Of a stretch of 8,754 bases of DNA, positions 1-6,778 are shown in pieces; within the stretch, counting starts at the first letter, position 1; each line of letters starts with the position of its first letter. This DNA is from DASWTL01 sp036405495 (GTDB lineage: Bacteria > Bacteroidota > Bacteroidia > Sphingobacteriales > Sphingobacteriaceae): positions 1 to 8,754 of the forward strand of contig DASWXL010000023.1 of assembly GCA_036405495.1 (NCBI GenBank). Reading direction: 5' to 3'. The notes beneath the pieces are model-generated. The model saw only the letters and a list, made by a program, of their open reading frames with translations. It was not told the origin of the DNA and did no database searches. The position numbers were made by a program, and so were the translations under genes.

Positions 1-1
1 G

Positions 2-28
2 GGTGAAAATCCTGTCGCAAAAAAATAA
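2..28 (+). CDS. Probable C-terminal tail of an upstream gene (partial)
   Basis: The second forward frame is open from the window edge and would end in GENPVAKK followed by TAA at 26-28. The stop lies 5 nt before a strong hairpin, which is what the end of a gene before a terminator or processing site looks like. The other two frames either stop at once (TGA at 4-6) or read through the hairpin. In clade II nos clusters the gene at this place is usually nosZ or a c-type cytochrome, but eight residues cannot show which. Only the placement is supported, not the identity. Confidence 0.4.
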   Translation, partial: GENPVAKK

Positions 29-33
29 TCTTC

Positions 34-59
34 ATAACCGGGGCTCCGGCCCCGGTTAT
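34..59 (+). terminator. Strong GC-rich hairpin between upstream gene and nos accessory genes
   Basis: Bases 34-44 (ATAACCGGGGC) pair perfectly with 49-59 (GCCCCGGTTAT), giving an 11-bp stem closed by the tetraloop TCCG between C and G. This is a member of the very stable cUNCGg class. An A-rich tract (19-25) precedes it, but only a mixed C/T stretch (60-65) follows, so it is not a classic T-tract terminator. It could end the upstream transcript, or act as a partial terminator or 3'-end stabiliser inside a longer nos operon. No promoter of the TAnnTTTG kind is visible between it and the start codon at 88, which favours partial read-through. Confidence 0.7.
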
Positions 60-87
60 CTTCTTACCCTGCCAATCTTAAATAGCT

Positions 88-708
88 ATGCAATCTAAAT
101 CAAGAATAGTCGTGGCCATCAGTGCCCTGTTAATGGTAAGCGCTTATTTTTTGCCTCTGTGGCAAATCATCCTTGAAGCTCCTCAATATCCCGAAGGCCT
201 TGGTATGAAAATATGGCTTAATAATATTACGGGTAATGTTGATCAGATCAACGGACTGAACCATTATATCGGAATGAAACACATCATTGTTGATGAATTC
301 ATCGAGTTCAAGGTGCTGCCATATGTTTTTGCCGGTATCATTGGTCTGGGATTGCTCACCGCCCAGCTGGGAAGCCGCAAGTTGCTGTGGGGTTGGTTTT
401 CGGTACTGATCGCCTTTGCCATTATAGGTTTTGTGGACTTTTATATGTGGGAATATGATTACGGGCATAACCTCGATCCGACAGCCGCGATCAAAGTTCC
501 GGGAATGAGCTACCAGCCTCCGCTGATCGGCTATAAGCAGCTCTTAAACTTCCTTGCCGGTTCTTTCCCTGATACTGGCGGCATTTTAGTCGGAATTGGC
601 GGCGCACTGGCAGCAGGTGTTCTGTTCTTCGAACAGCGTCTGGCCAGGAAAGTAAAAGAGGCAGATATTTCTGCAAAATCAATAAAAGACATTCCAGTAC
701 TCGTTTAA
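88..708 (+). CDS. Four-helix membrane protein of nos cluster, NosB-like candidate
   Basis: This is a 206-aa integral inner-membrane protein with predicted helices at about residues 6-26, 77-95, 100-120 and 163-181. The two loops that should face the periplasm (about 27-76 and 121-162) hold the motifs EAPQYPEGLGM (30-40) and GLNHYIGMKH (56-65). Potential copper ligands M40, H59, M63, H65, H127 and M140 all lie in these loops; there is no cysteine. The gene sits 1 nt before nosL and so belongs to the nos operon. Clade II nos clusters often carry a polytopic membrane gene of unknown function, named nosB, behind nosZ. Position and topology fit that, but homology cannot be confirmed from sequence alone. 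A role in copper handling or NosZ maturation is inference. The ATG at 88 is the natural start because it opens directly into the first helix. Confidence 0.85.
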   Translation: MQSKSRIVVAISALLMVSAYFLPLWQIILEAPQYPEGLGMKIWLNNITGNVDQINGLNHYIGMKHIIVDEFIEFKVLPYVFAGIIGLGLLTAQLGSRKLLWGWFSVLIAFAIIGFVDFYMWEYDYGHNLDPTAAIKVPGMSYQPPLIGYKQLLNFLAGSFPDTGGILVGIGGALAAGVLFFEQRLARKVKEADISAKSIKDIPVLV

Positions 709-709
709 A

Positions 710-1147
710 ATGAAAACATTAAATATATCTGCTTTATTCGTGTCTGTGCTGCTTGTATCCTGCAGTCGTGAACCCGTACCTCTGAGTTATGGAAAAGATC
801 CGTGCGAACACTGTAAGATGACCATTATGGACACTAAATACGGCGCTGAGATCGTAACTGCTAAAGGAAAGATCTTCAAGTTCGATGCGGCCGAATGCAT
901 GGTCGACTTCATCAACGATAATCCCGGCAAATACAATGCCCCGGGCGATATGCTGCTCACCACAAATGTTGCTGCGCCAGAAACATTGATCGATGCGCGA
1001 AGCGCATTCTTTTTGAAGGACAAGGCATTCAAATCGCCGATGGGCGGCAACCTTGCATCTTTCAATTCAAGGCAGCTTGCCGAGAATAATCTTCAAAATG
1101 CCGATGGAACCATCCTTACCTGGGATGAGCTCTTATCTGGCAGGTAA
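710..1147 (+). CDS. nosL: NosL, copper-binding lipoprotein for nitrous oxide reductase maturation
   Basis: This 145-aa lipoprotein has a signal peptide ending in the lipobox LVSC (lipidated C18). The mature N-terminal region carries the NosL metal motif C32-x2-C35-x-M37 (PCEHCKMTIMD). Further family signatures are FDAAECMVDF (58-67) and SPMGGNLASF in the second half. NosL proteins bind Cu(I) in the periplasm and pass it to the NosDFY system, and are needed for full copper loading of NosZ. The start codon lies 1 nt after the stop of the preceding membrane protein gene, so translation is probably coupled; there is no separate promoter. Length is usual for the family, which is about 150-180 residues elsewhere. 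Confidence 0.95.
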   Translation: MKTLNISALFVSVLLVSCSREPVPLSYGKDPCEHCKMTIMDTKYGAEIVTAKGKIFKFDAAECMVDFINDNPGKYNAPGDMLLTTNVAAPETLIDARSAFFLKDKAFKSPMGGNLASFNSRQLAENNLQNADGTILTWDELLSGR

Positions 1148-1166
1148 TCTATAACAGCTAATACAC

Positions 1167-2399
1167 ATGAAAAACCTGGTACCGATCTTTCTTATATTGC
1201 TTTTCAACGGAGCGGCCATAGGTAAGACGATTGTCGTCAAGCCGGGCACAGCTGTTCCTTCTTTAAAGAAAGCCCTTGAACTGGCAACCAACGGCGATAC
1301 CATCGTTGTGAAAAAAGGAACCTACATCTCTCACAATACCATCGTCAAGAAAGAAATAACCATATTGGGAGATGGATATCCGGAGCTTGATGCTCAGTTC
1401 AAAGAAGAGGTGATAACCATCCGCGCAAACAACGTCAAATTCGACGGTTTTACGATCAAAAACTCCAAGACGGGTGCGATGCGTGATTACGCAGGGATCC
1501 GTGTACATAAGGCCCGGAACGTTACAATCAGTAATAACAAGCTGGTTAATAATTTTTTCGGCATTTATCTTTCCGACTCACAATGGATCCGCGTGCTGAA
1601 CAATCAAACAGAGGGCACCTGGAGTCCGCTGGAATCGGGTAACGGCATACATCTATGGCAGTGCGGGAACATTACCGTTAAGAACAACAAAGCCTTGGGG
1701 CACCGTGATGGCATATACTTCGAATTTGTAAAAAACAGCACGATTGAAGCAAATTACAGCTCCGGCAATTTCCGCTACGGCCTGCACTTCATGTTTTCTG
1801 ACGACGACCTTTATCGCAGAAATACGTTCAAGAATAATGGCTCCGGAGTAGCTGTGATGTACTCAAAGAGAATAAAGATGTTCGACAACCTGTTCGTGGA
1901 AAACTGGGGCAGCTCCATCTATGGGCTCTTATTAAAAGATATTTCGAGCAGCGAGATCAGGAATAACCGGTTTATCCGTAACACCACCGGCATCTATATG
2001 GAAGGCTGTGATGGGGTGAGCGTTGTTGAAAACAACTTCAATAATAACGGATGGGGCATCCGGGTGCTGGCAAATTCGGTTAATGGTACCTTCACAAGAA
2101 ACAACTTTCTCGCTAATTCCTTTGATGTTACCACTAACGGGTCACTTAACCTGAACCATTTCAAAAACAATTATTGGGACAAATACGAAGGATACGACCT
2201 GAATAAAGATGGGATCGGTGATGTGCCGTACCGTCCGATCAGCTTGTATGCTCAGATCATAGAACAAATACCGCAAAGTGTAATGTTGATGCGAAGCTTT
2301 ATTGTGAACCTTCTCGACAAAGTGGAACGGTCTATTCCTTCCATTACACCGGAATCGGTGAAAGATGAACATCCAAGAATGAAACAATGGACAAATTAA
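1167..2399 (+). CDS. nosD: NosD, periplasmic beta-helix copper maturation factor
   Basis: This 410-aa exported protein begins with a Sec signal peptide (about residues 1-19, MKNLVPIFLILLFNGAAIG). The body is a right-handed parallel beta-helix built of short repeats rich in asparagine with the pattern I-x-x-N-x-F/K (about 60-330), as in the NosD/CASH family. A C-terminal hallmark, NNYWDKYEGYDLNKDGIGD followed by VPYRP, lies at about 334-357. In the Pseudomonas stutzeri system NosD docks on the NosFY transporter and receives copper from NosL for delivery to apo-NosZ. The start is 19 nt after nosL without an evident Shine-Dalgarno sequence, as usual in Bacteroidota. The 3' end overlaps nosF by 13 nt, implying translational coupling. 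Confidence 0.95.
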   Translation: MKNLVPIFLILLFNGAAIGKTIVVKPGTAVPSLKKALELATNGDTIVVKKGTYISHNTIVKKEITILGDGYPELDAQFKEEVITIRANNVKFDGFTIKNSKTGAMRDYAGIRVHKARNVTISNNKLVNNFFGIYLSDSQWIRVLNNQTEGTWSPLESGNGIHLWQCGNITVKNNKALGHRDGIYFEFVKNSTIEANYSSGNFRYGLHFMFSDDDLYRRNTFKNNGSGVAVMYSKRIKMFDNLFVENWGSSIYGLLLKDISSSEIRNNRFIRNTTGIYMEGCDGVSVVENNFNNNGWGIRVLANSVNGTFTRNNFLANSFDVTTNGSLNLNHFKNNYWDKYEGYDLNKDGIGDVPYRPISLYAQIIEQIPQSVMLMRSFIVNLLDKVERSIPSITPESVKDEHPRMKQWTN

Positions 2400-3106
2400 T
2401 TGAAATCGCAGGACTGAAAAAGTCGTTCGGCAAACTGGAAGTGCTGAAAGGCGTTAGTTGCAGCTTTAAGCCGGGAAGGGTAGTTTCCATCCTGGGGCCA
2501 AATGCTTCCGGGAAGACAACGCTGATCAAATCCATACTCGGCATGGTCATTCCGGACAGTGGTGAGATCCTGTTTCGCGGAAAGCCGGTGATCAACACCT
2601 TCGACTATAAAGAGCATATCGGATACATGCCGCAGATCGGCCGGTATCCCGATAATATGAAGATCGGCCAGCTCTTCGACATGATGAAGGATATCCGTAA
2701 AGTACATACCGGTCTGGATACCGGTTTGATCAGAACATTCAACCTGGAAAGCATGTTCGATAAGCCCATGCGTACATTATCCGGCGGGACGCGTCAGAAG
2801 GTTAGTGCGGCATTGGCGTGTATGTTCAATCCCGACGTTCTGATCCTCGATGAACCGACGGCCGGGCTCGATCCTGTGGCTGCCGAACTTTTGAAAGAAA
2901 AGATCAGGGAGGAGAAGGATAAAGGGAAGCTTATCCTCATCACATCGCACATCATGAGCGAGGTGGATGAAATTGCCGACATGGTCATGTACCTGTTTGA
3001 GGGTAAAGTAAAATTCTATAAACCGTTACGTGAACTTAAAAATGAAACCGGTGAGGAAAAACTGGGTAAGGCGTTAACCAAAATACTAGAAGAGAGCTAT
3101 GTTTAA
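2387..3106 (+). CDS. nosF: NosF, ABC transporter ATP-binding subunit
   Basis: This 239-aa cytoplasmic ATPase drives the NosDFY complex. All ABC motifs are intact: Walker A GPNASGKT (37-44), Q-loop Q83 in YMPQIGRYP, signature LSGGTRQK (131-138), Walker B VLILDEP (151-157) with catalytic E156, D-loop AGLDP (159-163) and switch H188 in ITSHIMSE. The Walker A has alanine at position 40 where glycine is commonest in ABC proteins; this is tolerated. The gene overlaps nosD by 13 nt and nosY by 8 nt. With NosY it powers a conformational cycle needed for copper transfer to NosZ; transport of a sulfur species was the older proposal. Confidence 0.95.
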   Translation: MDKLIEIAGLKKSFGKLEVLKGVSCSFKPGRVVSILGPNASGKTTLIKSILGMVIPDSGEILFRGKPVINTFDYKEHIGYMPQIGRYPDNMKIGQLFDMMKDIRKVHTGLDTGLIRTFNLESMFDKPMRTLSGGTRQKVSAALACMFNPDVLILDEPTAGLDPVAAELLKEKIREEKDKGKLILITSHIMSEVDEIADMVMYLFEGKVKFYKPLRELKNETGEEKLGKALTKILEESYV

Positions 3107-3866
3107 GATTGCAAAGTATATCATTTTTGATATCGTAAAAAGCAAAGTATTAATTGCTTACACTTTATTACTTGCAGCGATATGTTGCAGTATTTTCATG
3201 GCCGATCCGGATGTGACCAAGGGATTGGTGAGCATTACAACGGTGGTAATGATCATTGTGCCGCTCGTAAGTATTGTCTATGCTACAACCTATTACTTCA
3301 ATGCCTATGAATTTACGGAGTTGCTGGTTTCTCAGCCGATAAGCAGGAAACAGATCCTGATGGGGAAGTTTATCGGGATCAGCAGTTCAATATTGGGAGC
3401 ATTTATTATTGGCGTTTGTGTTCCGGTAGCGATCTTTGCCTTTACTGCCACAGGGTTAACGATGATGGCCGCCGGAAGCTTGCTGACCCTTAGTTTTATT
3501 TCCCTGGCGTTTTTGGCCTCAACCATAACCCGCGATAAAGCGAAAGGTATCGGACTCGCCCTGATGATCTGGTTTTACTGTTCTATTATTTTCGATGGGC
3601 TCGTTTTATTGTTCCTTTTCTCCTTCAATGAATACCCCCTGGAGAAGGCGATGATCGCCATTACGGCATTTAACCCGATCGATCTGGCGCGGATACTGAT
3701 ACTGCTTCAACTGGATATATCAGCATTGATGGGATATACCGGAGCGCTATACCAGCAGTTCTTCGGCAGCGGCGTCGGTATCGTTTTCTCCCTCATCATG
3801 CAGGTGTGCTGGATAACGGTGCCCATGTGGATCGCTTTGCGGGTATTCCGGAAAAAAGACCTATAG
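3099..3866 (+). CDS. nosY: NosY, ABC transporter membrane subunit
   Basis: This 255-aa polytopic protein has six predicted transmembrane helices (about 14-34, 43-66, 91-113, 121-142, 150-175 and 225-250). It is of the ABC-2/NosY permease type. Family-typical segments are EFTELLVSQPISRKQI (71-86), the cytoplasmic stretch expected to contact NosF, TITRDKAKGIGLALMIWFY (142-160), and FNPIDLARILILLQLDIS (191-208) before the last helix. It begins inside the end of nosF (8-nt overlap) and is the last gene of the operon. A perfect inverted repeat starts 3 nt after its stop codon. It forms the membrane channel or lever of NosDFY; its periplasmic face binds NosD. Confidence 0.95.
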   Translation: MFKIAKYIIFDIVKSKVLIAYTLLLAAICCSIFMADPDVTKGLVSITTVVMIIVPLVSIVYATTYYFNAYEFTELLVSQPISRKQILMGKFIGISSSILGAFIIGVCVPVAIFAFTATGLTMMAAGSLLTLSFISLAFLASTITRDKAKGIGLALMIWFYCSIIFDGLVLLFLFSFNEYPLEKAMIAITAFNPIDLARILILLQLDISALMGYTGALYQQFFGSGVGIVFSLIMQVCWITVPMWIALRVFRKKDL

Positions 3867-3868
3867 AA

Positions 3869-3904
3869 GTGATAACGATCACGTAAACCGTTGATCGTTA
3901 TCAT
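3869..3904. promoter_or_regulatory. Two Crp/Fnr-type site candidates in tandem
   Basis: Each arm of the inverted repeat is itself a dyad of the form TGAT-N4-ATCA. The right arm with its neighbours reads TTGATCGTTATCAT (3891-3904), one base away from the Fnr/DNR consensus TTGATnnnnATCAA. The left arm reads GTGATAACGATCAC (3869-3882). Their centres are 22 bp apart, about two helical turns, so two dimers would sit on the same face. They lie about 100 bp upstream of the expected start of transcription of the next unit. Fnr/DNR-type regulators commonly control denitrification genes. Regulation of the downstream metal-uptake-like genes is inference. Confidence 0.4.
3870..3903 (+). terminator. Inverted repeat behind nosY, terminator-like hairpin
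   Basis: Bases 3870-3881 (TGATAACGATCA) are perfectly complementary to 3892-3903 (TGATCGTTATCA), forming a 12-bp stem with a 10-nt loop 3 nt after the nosY stop codon. No T-tract follows (GCTCCTTTCGCC), so as a Rho-independent terminator it is atypical. The position at the end of a long operon and before a new promoter supports a terminator or 3'-protecting role. The same bases can also be read as two protein-binding sites (see the separate entry). Confidence 0.55.
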
Positions 3905-3958
3905 GCTCCTTTCGCCTCATAGGTTCGATTTTTGACCTGGTTAGAAACGAAGTATTTG

Positions 3959-3992
3959 TTGACAACGTAGTAATATTAAAGATTTAACTTTG
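3959..3992 (+). promoter_or_regulatory. Bacteroidota-type promoter of the receptor unit
   Basis: The sequence TAACTTTG (3985-3992) matches the Bacteroidota -7 consensus TAnnTTTG exactly. A TTG (3959-3961) lies 23 bp upstream, at the long end of the usual 17-23 bp spacing; a TTTG at 3955-3958 is an alternative. Transcription should start a few bases after 3992, leaving only a handful of nucleotides before the GTG at 4004. This supports a fresh transcription unit separate from the nos operon. Confidence 0.65.
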
Positions 3993-4003
3993 CATCGATT
4001 ATC

Positions 4004-4369
4004 GTGAAACGTATAGTGGCATGTGTTTTTCTGCTTTCCATAATCTACCAGTCGGTGGGGCAGTTAAGTGTCATGGCATACTATCGGATCAACCGTGATG
4101 TAATAACGCTCACCCGATGTGAGAACCGTGCAAAGCCTGCATTGAAATGTGAAGGCATGTGCTACTTAACAAAACAGCTGAAAAAGCTTGATGAAGGTAC
4201 AAGGCCGGTTAAATCCAATAAGGAAACCAAGGTCGAAATACCGGTATATCTGCCGGAAGAGCCTGTGAAATGTGGATCTGTTCCGGTACTCCAGTCCAGT
4301 GATGACTTCTTTTATCCAACTCCGGCTGTTCTAAATCAGCCTTCCGATATTTTTCATCCACCCTGCTGA
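4004..4369 (+). CDS. Small exported Cys-containing protein, possible metal-uptake partner
   Basis: This 121-aa protein has a hydrophobic N-terminus (about residues 4-25), read as a signal peptide or single anchor. The exported part holds four spread cysteines outside the leader: C39, C49, C53 and C90, plus the terminal C121. The centre is a compact motif, TRCENRAKPALKCEGMCYL (37-55), with C49-x3-C53 and M52. The protein ends in DIFHPPC. The N-R/K-x-K-P-x-L-x-C-x-G-x-C pattern and an FHPP end resemble, from memory, small unnamed Bacteroidota proteins encoded just before TonB-dependent receptors. No enzymatic motif is visible. Soft metal binding (Cu or similar) is inference from the cysteines and the nos neighbourhood. 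GTG is the only start that keeps the whole hydrophobic leader; the next ATG, at codon 24, would remove it. The receptor gene follows after 84 nt. Confidence 0.8.
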   Translation: MKRIVACVFLLSIIYQSVGQLSVMAYYRINRDVITLTRCENRAKPALKCEGMCYLTKQLKKLDEGTRPVKSNKETKVEIPVYLPEEPVKCGSVPVLQSSDDFFYPTPAVLNQPSDIFHPPC

Positions 4370-4395
4370 TTTCTGATTGATTTGCCAAAGAGGCT

Positions 4396-4431
4396 GAATG
4401 GCCTTATCCATTCCGTTCTTACGGGTTCTTT
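4396..4431 (+). other. Two weak abutting hairpins between small gene and receptor gene
   Basis: GAATGG (4396-4401) can pair with CCATTC (4408-4413) over a 6-nt loop. CCGT (4413-4416) can pair with ACGG (4421-4424) over TCTT and is followed by GTTCTTTT. The second has the outline of a very short intrinsic terminator or attenuator, but a 4-bp stem is too weak to be convincing. They share base 4413. The leader holds no clear Shine-Dalgarno sequence and no TAnnTTTG promoter. Confidence 0.2.
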
Positions 4432-4453
4432 TATTCATCAGAAATTAAATACA

Positions 4454-6778
4454 ATGAGATTTTTATTGTGTATATGCATATTTTTTGCATCTGTTTTTGA
4501 GGTGTTTCCTCAGAAAAATATCAGCGGGCGTGTGATCGACGCACATTCCTTCCAACCCATTCAGGGGGCCAGTATCCGGATCTTAAAGATGCAAGTTGGA
4601 TCAGTGTCGGATTCCGCCGGCCGCTTTTACATCGATACTCGCGCGGTCGGTAATAAGGGGGCTGATTCAATTGCAGTATCTTTTACCGGATACAAACGGC
4701 AGACCTACGCCATTACTTCCGCAGAGATCGTCGCTTTGCTGGAGCCCCTTACCGCTGCACTCCGGGAGGTGGTTGTAACCACTAATCGTGAAGCAAGATC
4801 ACGAAAAGAAGTTCCGATCGCGGTCGGAAAAATAGACGCCACAACCATTCAGGACACCAGGGCGACGGCTTTACATCAGCTGCTTAATAAAGTGGCCGGC
4901 GTACATATGGTGGATCTCGGAAATGAACAGCATACCATGGCTATTCGCCAACCAGTTACCTACAACGCTGTGTATTTATATATGGAGGATGGATTACCAA
5001 TCCGGCCTACCGGCATTTTTAACCACAATGCCCTTTATGAGATCAACATGCAGAGCGTAAAAGATATTGAAGTGATAAAAGGCCCGGCGTCGTCGATCTA
5101 TGGCAGCAATGCCATAGGCGGTGCGGTTAACTTCAGCAGTCCCTATACCTTATCCGGTAAAAAGCAGATCGCTCTTCAGGGTGACGGATATAATTATTAC
5201 AGGCTCGACGGAAGCGGAAATCAGGTTATTGGAAAATGGGGCGTCTATGCCGGCGGATATATAGCGCGACAGGAGAACAGCTGGCAGGAATATACAGACT
5301 TTAATAAATACTCCGGAACCCTGAAGGCCACCTACGATATGAGTTCGTCAACGCGGTTAACTTTTACCGGAACCTATAATTACCTGAATACCGAAACCCC
5401 CGGAAATCTTGACAGTGCCCGTTTTTATAATCGGAGCTACGGCAGCAATCAGCATTTTTCATACCGGAAGGTTAGATCATTCCGGGCAAGTTCACGCATT
5501 GACCACACGTGGAATAGTGGGAATGCGAGCTTTCTCACCCTTTTCTATCGAAACAATTCAACAGGGCAGTTACCTCACTATTATATACAGGACATCCGCG
5601 ATGGCGCAGGCCGGTATGTCAGATCGGCCGGACAGGAGAATAATCAGAGCTTTGAAAGTCTGGGGTTCCTGCTGCAGCATAAGACCAGTTTCAACTTCCT
5701 TAATTCTCAACTTCTCGGCGGCGTATATCTTGACAACAGCCCAAGCTCATTTTATGCAGATTACTTGCAAATAGACAAGGATCCGAACAAAAACTTTTAT
5801 ACAGGTTATACGAATATCGATTCTCTCATTGACGATTACCGGCTGCGGCTGTTTAATACGGCTGCGTACATCCAGTATGAAATTAATCCGGTTAAAGCGC
5901 TGCGGGTGGTTACCGGTCTGCGATACGATAATGTGAGGTATGATTTTGAGAATCTGCTGCCTGTCAGCCGGACCCGGTATAAACAACAGGAGCAGAACCG
6001 CTACCATGTTGTGGCGCCTAAACTGGGTTTAACGTATGACCTGGGTGTCGGAAAAGGTATCTACGCCAATTTCAGCATGGGGTTTCAGCCACCCGAAACC
6101 AGCTTTCTGTACAGTTCGCGTCAAACTGAAGAGTTGAAACAGGCGACGTTCTCCAATTATGAAATAGGTGGATGGCTTCCGCTCCTGGATAAGAGGGTGA
6201 ATTTGGAGCTAAGTGTTTATCGGATGGACGGCAGAAATGAGGTCATCAGTGTGCTGATGGCCGATAACTCTACTCAAAACCAAAATGCGGGCGCAACACT
6301 CCATTTGGGAGTGGAGTATAATCTTAATTATTCGCCTTCAAGTGAATGGGCTTTCCGGTTTGGCGGAACTAATGCCCGTCATTCATATGTTCAGCACAGC
6401 GAAATCAGATCCGGGAAAACTATTGATTACCACGGCAACCTAATGGCCGGTGCACCCTCGTGGATCGCAAATTCTGAAGTTACCTGGAAACCCACGTTTG
6501 TAAGTGGCTTACGTTCGTCTCTGGAGTGGCAGCACGTCGGGAAATACTTCGTGAATACCGCTAATTCCAAGAGTTATAACGGTTATGACCTCTTGAATCT
6601 GCGACTTGGATATGACTTACAGACGCTTGCTAAAGGGGCTGGTATCTGGCTCAATGTGCTTAATCTTACTGACAAGCTTTATTCGAGTAATGTTATCGGC
6701 AACCAATATGGTGTGACCTATGCCGCCGCAGCCCCAAGAACATTTTCTTTAGGCTTCAAGTATTCCTTTTCCAAGTAA
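4454..6778 (+). CDS. TonB-dependent outer-membrane receptor, candidate metal/copper importer
   Basis: This 774-aa protein has a signal peptide (about 1-20, MRFLLCICIFFASVFEVFPQ) and a carboxypeptidase-regulatory-like beta-sandwich (about 22-100: ISGRVIDAHSFQPIQGASI, ending in the EVVVTTNR linker). The plug domain (about 115-230) has the typical DIEVIKGPASSIYGSNAIGG (204-223), and a 22-strand-type barrel runs to the C-terminus (TFSLGFKYSFSK). The plug contains closely spaced His/Met pairs, H151-M152 and H160-x-M162 (GNEQHTMAIRQP), which could meet a soft metal. Such receptors import chelated or free metals and other scarce solutes across the outer membrane using TonB energy. The substrate is not determined by sequence; copper is inferred from the adjacent nos operon. 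The frame is open from a TTG at 4382, but ATG 4454 is chosen because it puts the signal peptide at the N-terminus. The next gene starts immediately after its stop codon. Confidence 0.9.
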   Translation: MRFLLCICIFFASVFEVFPQKNISGRVIDAHSFQPIQGASIRILKMQVGSVSDSAGRFYIDTRAVGNKGADSIAVSFTGYKRQTYAITSAEIVALLEPLTAALREVVVTTNREARSRKEVPIAVGKIDATTIQDTRATALHQLLNKVAGVHMVDLGNEQHTMAIRQPVTYNAVYLYMEDGLPIRPTGIFNHNALYEINMQSVKDIEVIKGPASSIYGSNAIGGAVNFSSPYTLSGKKQIALQGDGYNYYRLDGSGNQVIGKWGVYAGGYIARQENSWQEYTDFNKYSGTLKATYDMSSSTRLTFTGTYNYLNTETPGNLDSARFYNRSYGSNQHFSYRKVRSFRASSRIDHTWNSGNASFLTLFYRNNSTGQLPHYYIQDIRDGAGRYVRSAGQENNQSFESLGFLLQHKTSFNFLNSQLLGGVYLDNSPSSFYADYLQIDKDPNKNFYTGYTNIDSLIDDYRLRLFNTAAYIQYEINPVKALRVVTGLRYDNVRYDFENLLPVSRTRYKQQEQNRYHVVAPKLGLTYDLGVGKGIYANFSMGFQPPETSFLYSSRQTEELKQATFSNYEIGGWLPLLDKRVNLELSVYRMDGRNEVISVLMADNSTQNQNAGATLHLGVEYNLNYSPSSEWAFRFGGTNARHSYVQHSEIRSGKTIDYHGNLMAGAPSWIANSEVTWKPTFVSGLRSSLEWQHVGKYFVNTANSKSYNGYDLLNLRLGYDLQTLAKGAGIWLNVLNLTDKLYSSNVIGNQYGVTYAAAAPRTFSLGFKYSFSK

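Noticed and set aside
239..251. TTGATCAGATCAA, resembling an Fnr box
   Set aside because: The spacing between half-sites is 3 rather than 4 bases, and it lies inside the coding sequence of the membrane protein gene.
4382..4453. Upstream TTG start extending the receptor by 24 residues
   Set aside because: It would place polar residues before a clear signal peptide that begins at ATG 4454; export favours the shorter form.
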